Shown: one piece after another, positions 10,567-59,800 of the stretch | Numbering within the stretch: the stretch's first letter is position 1 | Layout of the letters: each line of letters begins with the position of its first letter | Source of the DNA: Halichondria panicea | Taxonomy: Eukaryota; Porifera; Demospongiae; Suberitida; Halichondriidae | Length of the DNA: 64,000 bases | Reading direction: 5' to 3' | NCBI RefSeq assembly: GCF_963675165.1 | Contig: NC_087393.1 | Coordinates: 2,051,502-2,115,501 of the forward strand | The notes under the pieces: model-generated | Seen by the model: only the letters and a program-made list of their open reading frames with translations | The model's database searches: none | What the model was told of the DNA's origin: nothing | Position numbers and translations under genes: made by a program

Positions 10567-10985
10567 ATGAAAGCACCGTGGGTGCTGATGCCTATAACAT
10601 AAAGCTGTTTTATACACACATTATACAATGATGAATCAATTTTGCTGCATGAAGAATCCAGAATTTATTATATAATCGCAGGAACTCAAAGAATGGGTTA
10701 CGATCAACCATGATTGTGGTTAAAATGATCGATGCCAATAGTCCAAGTCTAAAATTGATGGCTGCAATGCATTCCAAGTACGTAAGCAAATCTAGGCATA
10801 ATTAACTCGAGAACAAAGCATTATAATTATTTTGCAAATCCAAGAAAAACTACTCACACTTCATTGATCCTTGAGCAGCTGTATAGCAGTCTGCACAGTA
10901 CAGAGAGACAATCACACACATGCGATATAATATGCACACACACACACGCACACAAATTTGCGCATGCGCACTAAGGCATAATTAT
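10567..10985. mobile_element. MITE, family M2, 3' of RRN3
   Basis: A degraded relative of 7600-8168, with GAAAGCACCGTGGGTGCTGA at the left and GCGCATGCGCACTAAGGCA at the right. It lies about 115 bp after the RRN3 stop. Confidence 0.65.
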
Positions 10986-10989
10986 ATCC

Positions 10990-11413
10990 AAATCATACTC
11001 TCTACAGCATGCAGGTTAAGTCTACTCTCCTTCATTCTCCTAAAATTGTACTTAAATACAACTCTGCGCGAGGCTAATCATGCGTGTGCGTATACCTAGT
11101 ATATAATTATAACGGGTAATTTTCGTGAAAATTGTTATTTTCTTGGACAAGCTGACCTCTACAATGCAGTACTCGTAATGAAGGAAGGAAATTTATATGT
11201 ACTATAGCTGATCATGTCAAGTTCAATTAATGTTTACCCCATGAAAAATAATAGGGATAGGAGGGATAGGGTTTAATTATCCGCTATATGGTACAAGATT
11301 TTAAATAAAAGGGGGATTGAATTTTAGGGGTTTGGGGGTGTCTTAATTGTATTGTAAAAAAATTTATATAAGGCACGTAGCGTAAGTTTGCAATAAATGA
11401 GGTCAGATAATAT
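10990..11413. other. Spacer between RRN3 and gene 2 terminal exon, left part
   Basis: AT-rich spacer with no supported gene. A G-rich stretch near 11255-11340 resembles 53480-53540 in the second unit, so this spacer is part of the 42-kb duplication. Confidence 0.45.
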
Positions 11414-11633
11414 ACCGTATAGCGGGTAATTTTCGCGGGGTAAAATATTTGTGGTTGAGCAATATTAATTTAGTCATTTCGTGGATAATAATTTCGTGAT
11501 TGCTGCTTGCACTGCAGGTAAAGGTAGGCAAGGTCGCTTCATTCGTGCATGGGTAAAATATTCGTGGTCAGACCTTCCGTCACGAAAACCACGAATATTT
11601 TGCCCCACAGAAATTATCCGCTATATATACGGT
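11414..11633. mobile_element. 220-bp MITE
   Basis: The left end ACCGTATAGCGGGTAATTTT and the right end read in reverse (ACCGTATATATAGCGGATAA) are imperfect inverted repeats of about 40 bp that also share AAAATATT and CGTGG. Related ends appear around 5060, 33350, 48460 and 49350. No certain target duplication. Confidence 0.65.
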
Positions 11634-11848
11634 AAGGTAAGGAATATAAGGTCGATTCACGGGTTGTATAATGAGAGTATATAATTATAGCATCATGCAT
11701 GAATGCACTGGCAGCATGGCACATCTAATGCTCGCTCTTAACACCGTCACTGCATTCGTATGTACCTATAAGTTTTCTTTCGATTGATTGAGCACAAAGT
11801 AATCAACGTAAACTCTTATACAAAATAATTATGAAGAAACATATAAAA

Positions 11849-48262
<36,414 letters not shown>

Positions 48263-48952
48263 CTTTTAATTTAAGAAGTATGAAGAAGATTTAATTTCTA
48301 GATCTATAAAGAGTTGTAAATGAACATTAATTATTGTTCATTAATTTTTTCTACACTGCAGATTGAGTGCATCATCATGATCGATCACACAAGTACAAAT
48401 AATTATACAAGGCCGCCATGATAATGTGTTAAAAAGTGTATGGCAGTTTTCAATACCGTATAGTGAGCAGGTAATTTTTACGTGGTAAAATATTGTTTTA
48501 TACATCAGGTGATTTTCAATTTTCGTTTGCTTCATTGCATGCACTGTATTGCATGTTTTCTGGTAGGTTTTTCGGATTCAGCTTTCCCACTAAACCCACG
48601 GAAATTACTGTATTAACATATTGACGGGAAATTTTTGGTGCAAAATTCGCGTTTTTCGAGGCAGAGTAATTTAATATACGTGTACTGGGATAAACTCCCA
48701 CACACCAGTACTTCTTCGCATGCAAAGTTATTGGTGGGTGTGGTTTCCTTGCTTTGAAGCGCGAATATTTGAACCCACGGACATTCCTGCTGAGGGCTCT
48801 GGAGCCAAATAGCAAAATGTGCACTAGCGAAACTTTCTCGCTATATATAGTAATCTTTATTCGTTAAATTATTTTACCTGTCGTACATAATTGTAAAGTT
48901 TTTGATTAAGAAAATTATTGCACACAAACACAGATTGAGGCGGGTATTTGAG

Positions 48953-49149
48953 ACTATAGAGCATCCAGATCCACTTCAGACATTTCAGCCATCTTGCAAG
49001 GAAGGGCGGTGCCTGATGAAAAAATGGCATGCTCAGCTGTGACTAGACTCACGTGAAAGACAAGCCTTGCAATCGATAGAATGGCTCTGTGCTCCTAGAT
49101 CCTTGCTGGTGGTGCTCTGGGTTCTGGTTTGCTCGAAAAGAATTGTCAT
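48953..49149 (-). pseudogene. Kinase gene 5'-end fragment
   Basis: A second copy of exon 1, the intron and the first 40-odd bases of the kinase exon (through codons for MAEMSEVDLDAL), followed upstream by a copy of the promoter-side region to about 49800. The exon 1 donor is destroyed (GATCTA replaces GTAAGC) and exon 1 has an extra codon. It arose by local tandem duplication of about 48060-48940. Confidence 0.8.
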
Positions 49150-50330
49150 CTTTTAAAGTGAAAATTAATTGAAAAGAAGTGTGGAGATCTAGATCTATAA
49201 AGAGTTGTAAATGAACATTATTTATTGTTCATTAATTTTTTCTACACTGACTGCAGATCGAGTGCATCATCATGATCGATCACACAAGTACAAATATACA
49301 AGGCCGCCATGATAGTGTGTCAAAAGTGATGGCAGTTTTTTCAATACCGTATATAGTGAGCAGGTAATTTTTACGTGGTAAATATTCGTTTTATATACAA
49401 AAGGTGATTTTCAATTTCGTTTGCTTCATTACGTGCACTGTATTGCATGTTTTCCGATAGGAGATTCAGCTTTCCCACGAAACCCACGGAAATTACTGTA
49501 TTAGCATATTGATGGGAAATTTTTGATGCAAAATTCGCGTTCTTCGAGGCAGAGTAATTTACTATACATGTACTGGGATAAACTCCCACACACCAGTATT
49601 TCACATGCAAAGTTATTGGTGGGTGTGGTTTCCTTACTTTGAAGCGCGAATATTTGAAACCACGGATATTCCTGCACGTGCACCAGTAAAAATTTCCCGC
49701 TGTAGTAATAATTATTTTAAATTATTTTGCCTGTCATACATAATTATGTTTTATTGTTGAACATAATAATAATTATTATTATTATTAAGAAAATTATTGC
49801 ACACAAACACAGATTGTTACCTCCTCCAGAGATTCTCATGGTTCAACAATGACCCAGACACTGTCCAGCTGTACATTGACTACACCTGATGGCCAACCTC
49901 ATCTCCGCTCAGACCTTCCATCTCAAGAGCACACTCACTTCGTTCTTACAACAGCTATGGATACCAACTAACCCAGCTAGTGTGCATGAGCTGTAACATC
50001 CACCAGGCTATGGACCCCAGGGCTCCGTCAGTGCTCATGCCACTCATCACCAAGAACTATCCCTTTAAAGGGAGGGGACTAGACATTCAAGTGAGCTGCT
50101 ACTGTATTCTGAAATACAAGGTTGGAATGTAACTGCTTTGGTCAGAAGCTTAGAAAATAATTTCCACTGGGGTGCAATTATCAAAGATTGGGAGTGTTGT
50201 GCATGCTGGAAGTCACGTGTATCATATGACGTGTGAACATCTGTCCAGGGCATGGCTGCTCTGTTAGTACAAAAGGCTAGCTAGATAATTAAAATCGTTA
50301 TGCTAGACAGTTACATGTAAATACAGTGCA

Positions 50331-50800
50331 CAAAATAACAGTCGGACATCGGCCAATTTCTGCGCAAATGGCTTTATTTCCGAGCAAAGTAGCTTTTGTT
50401 CGGTTCATTGTCTGCTCAAGTTTAGAAATACTATTGCATTTATCCTCGTGGCTATGTCAGCATAATTATAATTACTATTGAAAACTGAGCTAGCTAGCTA
50501 CATGTAGCTTATCAAGACTGAAGTAATAGTCTAGTCCAGGATCTGATGGTTACTGATGATGCTACCCCTTGTTCCTGTGGTGTAGAGAGAAGATTCATCG
50601 TCCTACAATAATAACCTGTAATAAGAATTTCAATTAAAAGCTGACTGACGGATAGTAGTACAGTACTATAGTGATGAGCCTGAACTCATGATGAAGATGA
50701 CTTGCTAGCTGATTGGGAAATTTTTTTATGACTGTGTATAATTTTAATTGAAACTCTTTTGCGTGTACAACTTTTCATAATCAAAAGATTCATGGTCTTT
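50331..50800. other. Unmatched sequence in the second unit
   Basis: Occupies the place where the middle RRN3 exons would be. It matches nothing else I can see in the window, and no exon was found. It may be what the deletion brought in. Confidence 0.4.
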
Positions 50801-50889
50801 GTCAAGACAAAAATTTTCATTACGGTTAGTGTCGACCGCCCTTATTCAGAAACCATTATCCTTTATCAGAGGTTCCACAATACTATTGG

Positions 50890-51315
50890 AAGAGTTGTTG
50901 TGCCTCAGTGCACATGCGCAAGCAAGTAGTGTGTGTGTGTACACGGTGCGCATGTGCAAGCGAGGTATAATTATGGTAGTGTGTTTGTGTGTGTGTTTGT
51001 GTAGACTGCTACAGCTGCTCAAGAATCAGTAAGTGCAAGTAAGAGTTTCTATAGGCTTCTAGTCATGTTTTCCTGGGTAGATTTGCAAAATAATGCTTCG
51101 TTCTTGAGTTATGCCTATATAGTTTTGAGGCTGGATGGCGTGTCTTTAGAAGGCCGCCTTCTAATTGGAGGTAAAAAAAAACGCTTTTCCAGCCTTCTAA
51201 TACGAACACCTTTACCAGCATAATGCGACGCCTTAATAAGAGATTAATATGGTAGTAGCCTTATGTTGTGTAGCTTTGACACCTCCACCAAGGTATCAGC
51301 ATGTACATGTACCTG
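50890..51315 (-). mobile_element. M2 MITE, inverted copy
   Basis: Reverse of 7600-8168: begins TGCCTCAGTGCACATGCGCA and ends CACCTCCACCAAGGTATCAGC. A nested inverted segment with AGAAGGCCGCCTTCT occurs near 51151-51165. Confidence 0.65.
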
Positions 51316-51341
51316 CGGTGGTTTTATTACTACCGTACCCT

Positions 51342-52090
51342 CGCGAAAATAAGCCCATCTTGAATCAACGTCCATCCTCTCTTTTGCTTTGAAGTCTTGC
51401 ACAAGGGTATTTTGGCTCGATTCAATATACCACATGTACACTATTGAAGAAAGCAAGTTTTTAGGTATTACTATACTCTTTGCTAGACCAAGCAAAACCA
51501 GACATAATTATAAGCTTCGGGACCTGTTTAATTTGCCCTTGATGATGTATATGTAGGGAACAGCTAGTCCTATAATATGCAGAGAGAAAGGTAACACAAA
51601 TCTGCATGCACCCAGGCCAATTTTGCAGATTACCTTGCCTTGGTTTTCTGAAAGTACCTGATAGCTCTGTAAGAGTATGAGCTACCATTCTTCAGGAAGT
51701 TCCTGCTGCTACATCTGACGAGCAACGAATAGAATCAGTTCATTCCTTATATCATACTACCAAGAGTATAATTATGATAGAGAAGAGAGTATCGAACGTA
51801 GGCATACTGTACATTAGATGTATGCAGAGAGTAACGTGACTTCCTGTATCTGTCACAAGCTTGGAATTTACACACTGACCAATTCGAGCGTGGGTGATGT
51901 AATCAACTTTCTTGACCTCCGTTGTCAATGAAATGTTTATGCTATGTATTGAAATGAAAATTAATAAAGAATTGTCATAGAGCCATTCAAGTGTAAGCCT
52001 CGATTTGATGCCGTTGGAGGGCGTATATTTGAGTGAAAACTCGCCGTTCGCGATTAAACGCCCAGTTCCTACGTATACTTCTTGCAGAAA
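51342..52090 (-). mobile_element. Interspersed element Z, inverted copy
   Basis: Reverse-complement partner of 20585-21300 (CCTCGCGAAAATAAGCCCAT near 51350, GGTTTTCTGAAAGTACCTGA near 51640, TGAAAACTCGCCGTTCGCG near 52035). Confidence 0.65.
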
Positions 52091-52559
52091 AGTGCCGATG
52101 CATTTTTGCGAGGATACGGTATAGCTTAGCCCTTTCCCTGCTTTAATTAAAAGTGAATATTAAAGGGTGGGGATATTTTTGGGAGGATACGGACATACGG
52201 TATATAGCTGATTAATAGGAGATATGTATATATTCTGTTACAGCAACTATATATCAACTCAGTAAAAATTGTAATTAATGGTCCTTTTAGTTGTTTGAAC
52301 TTATTAATTTTGTAAATTACCATTATTGATATTGTTTGTGCGTTTCACCCAACACAGGTCGTCATTGTACGTACAGTCACTCTATCAGGAGTGGGAGGAA
52401 ATGGAGGTGAGGAAAAACGGTGTCCAACATCTATTCCACTATAGCCTCTGATGCAATTACCAGATTTTACATGTATCCCCGGTACATTGTACGTAAAGCA
52501 TGTGACATCAATTGTTAGGTGGAGAGCGAAATAATTACACACAACAAATTGTGGTACAT

Positions 52560-53160
52560 GTACGACGACAACGATTTACACGTACAGACTTATCTATTAT
52601 GGTTACTATGCATCACTGTAATAATTATTATGGTTACTATGCATCGAGGGGGCCCTTGTTATCATTTTGAATAACTGCCAAAGACATCATAAATAACCAA
52701 TCACAGTGATGTAGTTAACGAGGAAGCATCATAACTGCGGCCTCACCTCGGTTATAGAGGTGCTCGGGCGTGGCCCCGTATATCGCGCATGTGTGACTTA
52801 CTGGCTTACACGTGCATATCGGGCTGCTCAACTTTCGAGCCTCCCACCCTCCCTGTCATGCAGACATTACTCTGACCACTCCTTTCCATCTTTTGATGTG
52901 ATTACCAGTAAGGTGGCTGAATGAGCCCCCCCCTCCCCCCCAACACTTACGTGCTTAATGCTAACCGCATGCAGGGGCCCCTCTCTCAGTACTTCCCCAA
53001 AACCTAACCACAGTCACGTGACCCCAAATCCCGTCTGGGTTCAAAGGGCACGCGACTCCAGCTTAGACTAATTAATATCCACGCCTCGGATATGACATAC
53101 TAATTCTTGCATATTCGTGCGACCATAGTTACATTGTAATTATGTAATGTTTTTCTCCTC
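52560..53160. other. Intron-like stretch of the RRN3 remnant with a GC-richer insert
   Basis: Bases about 52730-53090 are absent from the corresponding RRN3 intron (10200-10350) and are more GC-rich, with C runs near 52930. Probably an inserted element; ends not defined. No tRNA-like fold was recognised. Confidence 0.4.
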
Positions 53161-53823
53161 TCAGCTGGAAGATGACCACAGCTCTATGGCCTCCTCTCTC
53201 CTCAACAGTCTGCCCATGACTACCTCACTGGACTCATCACTACCTTACTCTGTACACTTTTTATATATAGAATGAAATCATTTTCACTCCTGTTCGAACA
53301 TCGACAGAATCGATTTGTAGGTAAAAATTTGCAATTTGACGAACACTTTTCCTGGGCGTGCTTACCGGAACGCATGCAATGCTGTGCAAGGAAGCAAACT
53401 CACTGCAGTTCAAGTTCAATGAATTTTTACGCCCCGAAAATTACCCACTACAATGTATAAGGTACAATGAAGAGTGTCATACAGGATTTTGAATTAAAGT
53501 GGATCGATGCTCTGCAAATGTTTGGGGTTTGGGGGGTATTTTAGTTGCATTACAAATGTATTACCGTACATTTTATGTGTCATTTGTTCAAAAATAATTA
53601 TATAAGGCACAGGTTGTATAATAATTATAATGATGCGAGTATAGCAGGCACCTCCAATGCTCACACTCTTACTTCTTCTCAGGAGCAGTTATAGGTTGCA
53701 CACCGTCACTGCATATGTACCTAAGTTTTTCTTCTAATTGAGCACGAAATAATCAACATAAATTTTTATACAAAAGCAGATATAAAGAACACATAGAAGT
53801 ATACGTAATTACATAACATTACA

Positions 53824-53898
53824 CTAATTAGGCTGTAACAATTCACACACTTGAGTGTATCCATTCTTATGAGCCAGATCGTAGGCAGATTGACCGCC
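53824..53898 (-). CDS. Terminal ANK exon of gene 3 with stop
   Basis: Acceptor ATGCAG, GGQSAYDLAHKNGYTQVCEL then LQPN and TAG (53824-53826). Sister of 11849-11944. Confidence 0.8.
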   Translation of the reverse strand, partial: GGQSAYDLAHKNGYTQVCELLQPN

Positions 53899-56800
53899 CT
53901 GCATTGTATGAGCACGACTCAATACAGTATCACATGATGTAATGACTCACCTTGTTCCTGAGGTTGGGGTCAGCTCCACAGGAGAGAAGGTGACGGACAA
54001 TGGCAGAGTGTCCATTATTGGCAGCAGACATCAGAGGAGTCATATTGAACTGCATGGGGAGAGAATAGGTTGTCACAGGTGGACTTAGATGGTCACTCTC
54101 TGCTAACCTTGGCCAGGATGTTGACGCTAGCCTGGGCTCGTGTTAAAGTTGCTGTGACGTTTGTATGACCATTTTGACAGGCTACATGTAATGCAGTGGA
54201 TCCATCCTGTATACAGAGTAAAGTCAAAATAAAGGGAAACACAAACACAAGCAGCCAGCAGCTAAAAACTAACTGATCACAATGTACACTGAATAATGAT
54301 ATACGGCACACTGACTCCCTACACTTACCTAGCTTGTATTATAATTACTGTAGTGGGAAGCGGGTATAATTATTTCGAGGGTAAACTTTTGAAGAAACGC
54401 CTCTATATAGAAGGGATTTCGTGAATTTAATATTCGTGGACATCAGCCTTTTGGTAAATATGTGCATACGATCTGTTACGCGAAAGTTTATACCCCTCGA
54501 AATATACCCGCCCCGCTACATATTATTATACAGTATAACACCAATTTGATGCTTACATAACTAACTAGGAGCATGCAGAGCATGTTTGGGGTGAGCGAGC
54601 AATTTGTGTTTGTTGTACAGTGCATGACATGACGTGGTAATTTAATTTATTTATCGAATGAAATGAAATATATAATTTTATAGACACATCCAAAACAGTG
54701 TCTAACTAGGACATGTACGTACGTACATGCACAGCTAAATGTAATGTTATATCATCAATTGTTGTGTCATCAAAGTATAGTTGGTCTGTAAATATTATTT
54801 GTCATTTTGGTAGATATATCGTATAGCTGGGCGGTTTCTGCCGGTTTGCTAGGGAGGATTTGTGATCCTGCACAGAGAATGCTGTCACATAACGTATCAA
54901 TACAAATCCACGATAGGATTCCCACCAGGCTAACAATCAGAGAATGATTTGGCCCGGCACCGCCCAACCAGATTGTGTACATGTTGTAGGTACAGTCAGT
55001 GCATGGTATATACGTAGATGCTGATGCTATTATCTTTCCCTAACTCATAAATAGCCTACCTCAAATTAACCAAACCAATACTCCAAACATTTCCCAATAA
55101 TTAATGGTACGAGAACCGTGGACCTACGTAAATACTCTATATAGAGATATTGAGTGCATACATAACACAGAATGCAGGGTGCAAGGTAATTATGCCATTT
55201 CTGGCTTACCCAGGAAAGTATGCATGGATATCAGCATTCTGCATTCTTGCCAAACTCTACTAATTACCAATAAATGCAAATTTGTAAATAGATGTACCGT
55301 ATACTCTGTGCTTACTCGTTTAGTCGTGCTATGTATGAGTATATCATGTATAAGAAGAACAAATTTGACGATTTTGGTGAACACCTAGGTAGGGATAGCC
55401 AAACTAAATTTTACATAACTGTGTATGCCTCAAATGTCAACAACGTACGCATGTAAAGTAAGATCGCCAATTGCATTAACGTAATGCTCTCCTGAAATCA
55501 TGGTAATCACTGATCAACAAATGTGGTGCACCGATTGGCAGATGCTCGTACATATAACAGGGAAACGAATACTATTTCTGGCTTACAAATATGCCAGAAA
55601 TGGCAAAAGGATCTAAACTTCCAGTCAATGCACAATTTGTATATAGATGTACGTAACGTACCGTATAGTTTCGATTAAACACACAATGCCACACTCGTTT
55701 AGTCACGTCATGAGTGTATATTCGAGCGTCCATTAAGTGGTTTAGTGAAACTAATGCATCCGCTCCTCAGTCTGCATGTGCTCATTGGAGCTAGCCCATA
55801 ATAGTACACATACGTATCGAGAAAGCTTGTATATTTTGAAAAGAAGATGAAGTCTACTGTGACTGGTATAGAAAGAGAAGTTATATTACGTCAGTCCGAA
55901 CAGCACATGCAGTCAGCTAGATAGAATTAAGAGTTCTGTGTTGATAGGAAGCATGTACAAGAGTGGTGCAAACAGAAGGGGCATCCAAATCCAAATTGTT
56001 ACTGAAGATGGAAAAATCCATGCTTCAATTACATTCATAACACTTTCCAATTACGCATGAGCGATTTTAGTCTTACTCGTAATTAAAATCCTTTAAGTTT
56101 GAGCATGCGCAGTAGATAACTATAATGTGTTCACAATAATTGCACGATGTGGTTTAGTGAAGAAAAGCAGTTTTATTAGTGAGGAAGATTCTACTCTTTG
56201 TTGGTACCAAGAGCGGATATAAAAGTTTTTCTGCTTGCCTCCAAGAAGTATAATTATGCAGGGAACAACTACGTCCTTTAACAAATCCCAGAACAATTTC
56301 GATCACCCAATTTTGCAGGTTACATGCTATTCCGTGTATACCGTAGAAACTGGAGTATTAGCGCTTACTCGACTATAAACATCTTTATTTTAAGCGCATG
56401 CTCAACTGCAGGTTTTTTTGTACTCGAATTAAAGCGCTTTTCTAATTATGCGAAGGATATTAGTGAACATTAATTTTAGAGCTAATTTTGTTATCTATGA
56501 GCTAGCTAGCTTGTACAGGTAGCTATATAGCTGATAAAATCCATCCGGAAAGACTGTATGGGCATGCTGAGAGAACGTGAGACAAATATGAGGTCTTTTT
56601 GTTCCAGTTCCTGGTCAATATGAACGTTTTTATAATAATTATGAATTTAAATGTTTAAAATGAACAGTAAAATGAACTGTAGTATATAATATTATAGATC
56701 CATTAGGGTTGCCTGCTTGCTCACTTCCTAGCTATAGCTTATGAATCTGGTCTCATCACAGAGACATCCGGTTACTAGGTGGGGCTCGAAAATGACTGCA

Positions 56801-59800
56801 TTATAGGCGTATTCTTGAATATAAGCGTATAAATTAATGTACACAATTCTTTTGTATGATAACTGCTATCGGTGAAATGAATGTTTATATCACAGCTAGG
56901 CCACAAGCACAATTAAACCTTGAAACGAGGTCGCGGGTACTTGAAAAACGTATTTTAAGTAAAACCTCACTGTCCGCGAACATAAGTTTGCGAGATTACG
57001 ATAATGGGACCAAAGTGGTACTTAATTAGAAGGGTGCCATGTTTCAAAGAAATACGGTAGTTCCACAAGTCGCGCACGTGCACAGTCTAAAAAGGGCTGT
57101 TTCTACAAACAATGGCACATACATACAGTAGCGGTCAATATACAGTTCCCATTATGTTTACGTAGTATGTACGTAGCACGTGATAAGGAGCAAAATAAGC
57201 GCTGAAAGTACGCTAGCATTTGTATACAGTGCGTTTATTTCGTACTCTTGTGTTTTTTAACAGCTGGATCTATAGTATCATGCAGTTTTGGGTATATACT
57301 AATAGCAAGCGTTTTTCTAGAGACTGTTTGTAGATCTAAAGACCTACAATAAATATGTGAAAAATTGCTAGGATTGGCTGAGGGGAACACCAAAAAGTAT
57401 AACAACTAGGGAGCATAACTCTGATCCGTTACAACCTCATTTATATGTACGGTTTTTGCATACAGTTAATACAGTTTTGCTATCGTATAGGGACCGTCGC
57501 TTTCAGGGCTCGAAATTACAGTATGACACCCGGTCATTATGTGCACATGTCTGATCATTGCACGTGTTAGTCAGACAATTTGTTGGAGCACATATGGTAG
57601 AGCTAGCCAGAGATCGCTATATAGGGGTTCGTTAGACCAGCACTAGTAGGAGCCCTTGTCAGAGTACTAGTAACTCGGAACATAGATAGAGTAAAACTCT
57701 ACTCTATCTATGCTCAAAACAAGAAGTGTGGATAAATGGATCAGTGAAAACGACCAAGAAATATAAATTGCTTCATGTCTGTACATTGAATGTACGTATA
57801 GTTAGCTAGCTGCATGAGAGAAAGCAACTGTCTGAAGTTCTTAGTTTGTTCTCTCTCTCTCTGGCTGAAGGGTCTCTGTCTTTGACTGGTGGGTCTCTCT
57901 CTACAAAGCTTCATGATAAGCTATCAGGCCTGAGAAACTTGGACGAGTTTATTGATGGCTCAAGTAATATTCGAGAGTCCAACTTCGGAGATTATGCTGC
58001 CAGCCTCATTCACAAGAACCACTGACTGCATGTGTGTGCCTATATAATTATAGAATCTAGAAATTGTATGACCTGCACCTTTATGTTGATTGCATGTCAG
58101 AGCAAAATTATATGCTGTCAGATCAAAACATTAATCAATGCTGAACAGATCTTTATAGACCATGCGAAGTACCGAATTAGAAGAAGCATGCAGCTGCATG
58201 CGAGCTAGCTAAGTTTAATAAAACAATGTGTGACTGAAGAGTTGCACTATAGGTATCTAATCCTCAAACCTACCTAACTTGCAGCACTCTTGCTAAGCTA
58301 TGTTGCTTGGATCGAATGTATCTCAACTTTTCTAGGTACCGTGTAGCGGGAAAATTATTTCTACATAAAAAAAGTAAAATATATGAGATACGACAAGCCA
58401 GTATAGATGATCGTCGCTTTGTGTACCGTTAATCGTTTCTTAAACGCAAACGCAATTCTGTATGTGCTTTGCGGTATACAATACAATTCAACACATTATC
58501 AAAACGGAAATGTACTTACATGTGTAGTACGTAAACGGAAAAGTAACTTGGCTTTTACTGCACATATTGATGTATACATGCATGAGCGTCTATTTGAGCT
58601 ATACTTCAAATTAGGAATCGAAATAATGAATACAACTACACTGACTCGTACACTCACATCTTTTTGTACATCAACAATGGCCCCAGCTTCAAGTAAGAGC
58701 TGCACACACTTCTGGTGACCATTGACACTGGCTAAGTAGAGAGGGGACTCTCCAGTCTGTAGAATGTCATGTAAACGAAAACAGTGCATGTACCCATCAT
58801 GTTTATTGACCCATGCACCTACTAACACAGCCATTCTCTTTCGTTAGACGCTACACATTTTGACCAGAATGGGTAGCTAATTAAGCAAAAGGTTATCGGC
58901 TCCCGACAGCGAAATTATTGCAAACAATGTGTTGCACAATTTAGTGCACTCAATAACCAGACACTCCCAGTCACCTGGACCCATTCCACTACCCTAATGA
59001 CATCACCACTGGTAGGCTGATTGAACAACACTAACTATAATGAATAATTATGAATGTAAAGTAAAGGGTAACAAGTTGTACACTAACACAAACCTTGTTC
59101 TGAGTGTTGATTGCAGCCTTGGCTGCTAAGAGGACCCTCACCACCTCTTCATGTCCATTGTCACTGGCACGAGAGAGAGCTGTTGAGTTTTCCTATATAA
59201 GTAAACATGTTTGTGAAAACCCGAGTACGACATAAAAGGCACCAATCTACACTCCAGTACATGAAGCATAATAATTACTTTACCTACGCAAATCATGACA
59301 TGGACATTGTATATGTAATACGTATTATTGTGATAGATACAGCTCATCATTATTTTTGAGATATTATGCGGAGCATAACTATTATGTACAATCAAACGTT
59401 TTTGGTAACATTATTTCGGTAGATCGTGAATGTGTAGATATGATACTATTATAACCATACATGTGATCCCAGGAATGGTATTTTATTATGTGTGCTGATA
59501 CTCACCATCAGGGGGCACTATAGATTAAGTGTTGGAGGGGTCTTTGAGAAGCATACATTGGATACAATAAATTTCCCAGGTTTTCGCGGGAGTTTTAGAG
59601 CGAAACACGGATAGAATGCTTGGGATGGCTTCAGGCCACGTAGACTTCATTATAAAAGCATGACGTGTACCACTTCCATTGCCAATCCCTCTCTACTTCA
59701 TCTATGGTGCATGATATACACGTAGATGCTGATGCTATTAATCTTTCCCTAACTTGTACTCAAATTAACCAAACCAATTAATACTCCAAACATTTCCCAT

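Larger units (their letters stand above)
49813..53275 (+). pseudogene. RRN3: RRN3-like remnant, second unit
   Basis: Three pieces survive. 49813-50120 corresponds to 5556-5692 but keeps about 170 bp missing there (LMANLISAQTFHLKSTLTSF and LMPLITKNYPFKGRG match the family), with frame breaks (a stop directly after LYIDYT). 52358-52406 corresponds to 10043-10100 with 9 bp lost. 53165-53275 corresponds to the last exon, with the C-terminus altered to end HFLYIE. All exons equivalent to 6502-9038 are gone. Non-functional. Confidence 0.85.

Noticed and set aside
52730-53090. GC-richer segment considered for a tRNA or other RNA gene
   Set aside because: No cloverleaf arms or T-loop consensus could be matched.
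59505-59708. Possible MITE with ATAGATNAAGT ends
   Set aside because: End similarity is only about 11 bases and no flanking duplication was found. A related single end near 42405-42430 keeps it as a weak candidate only.
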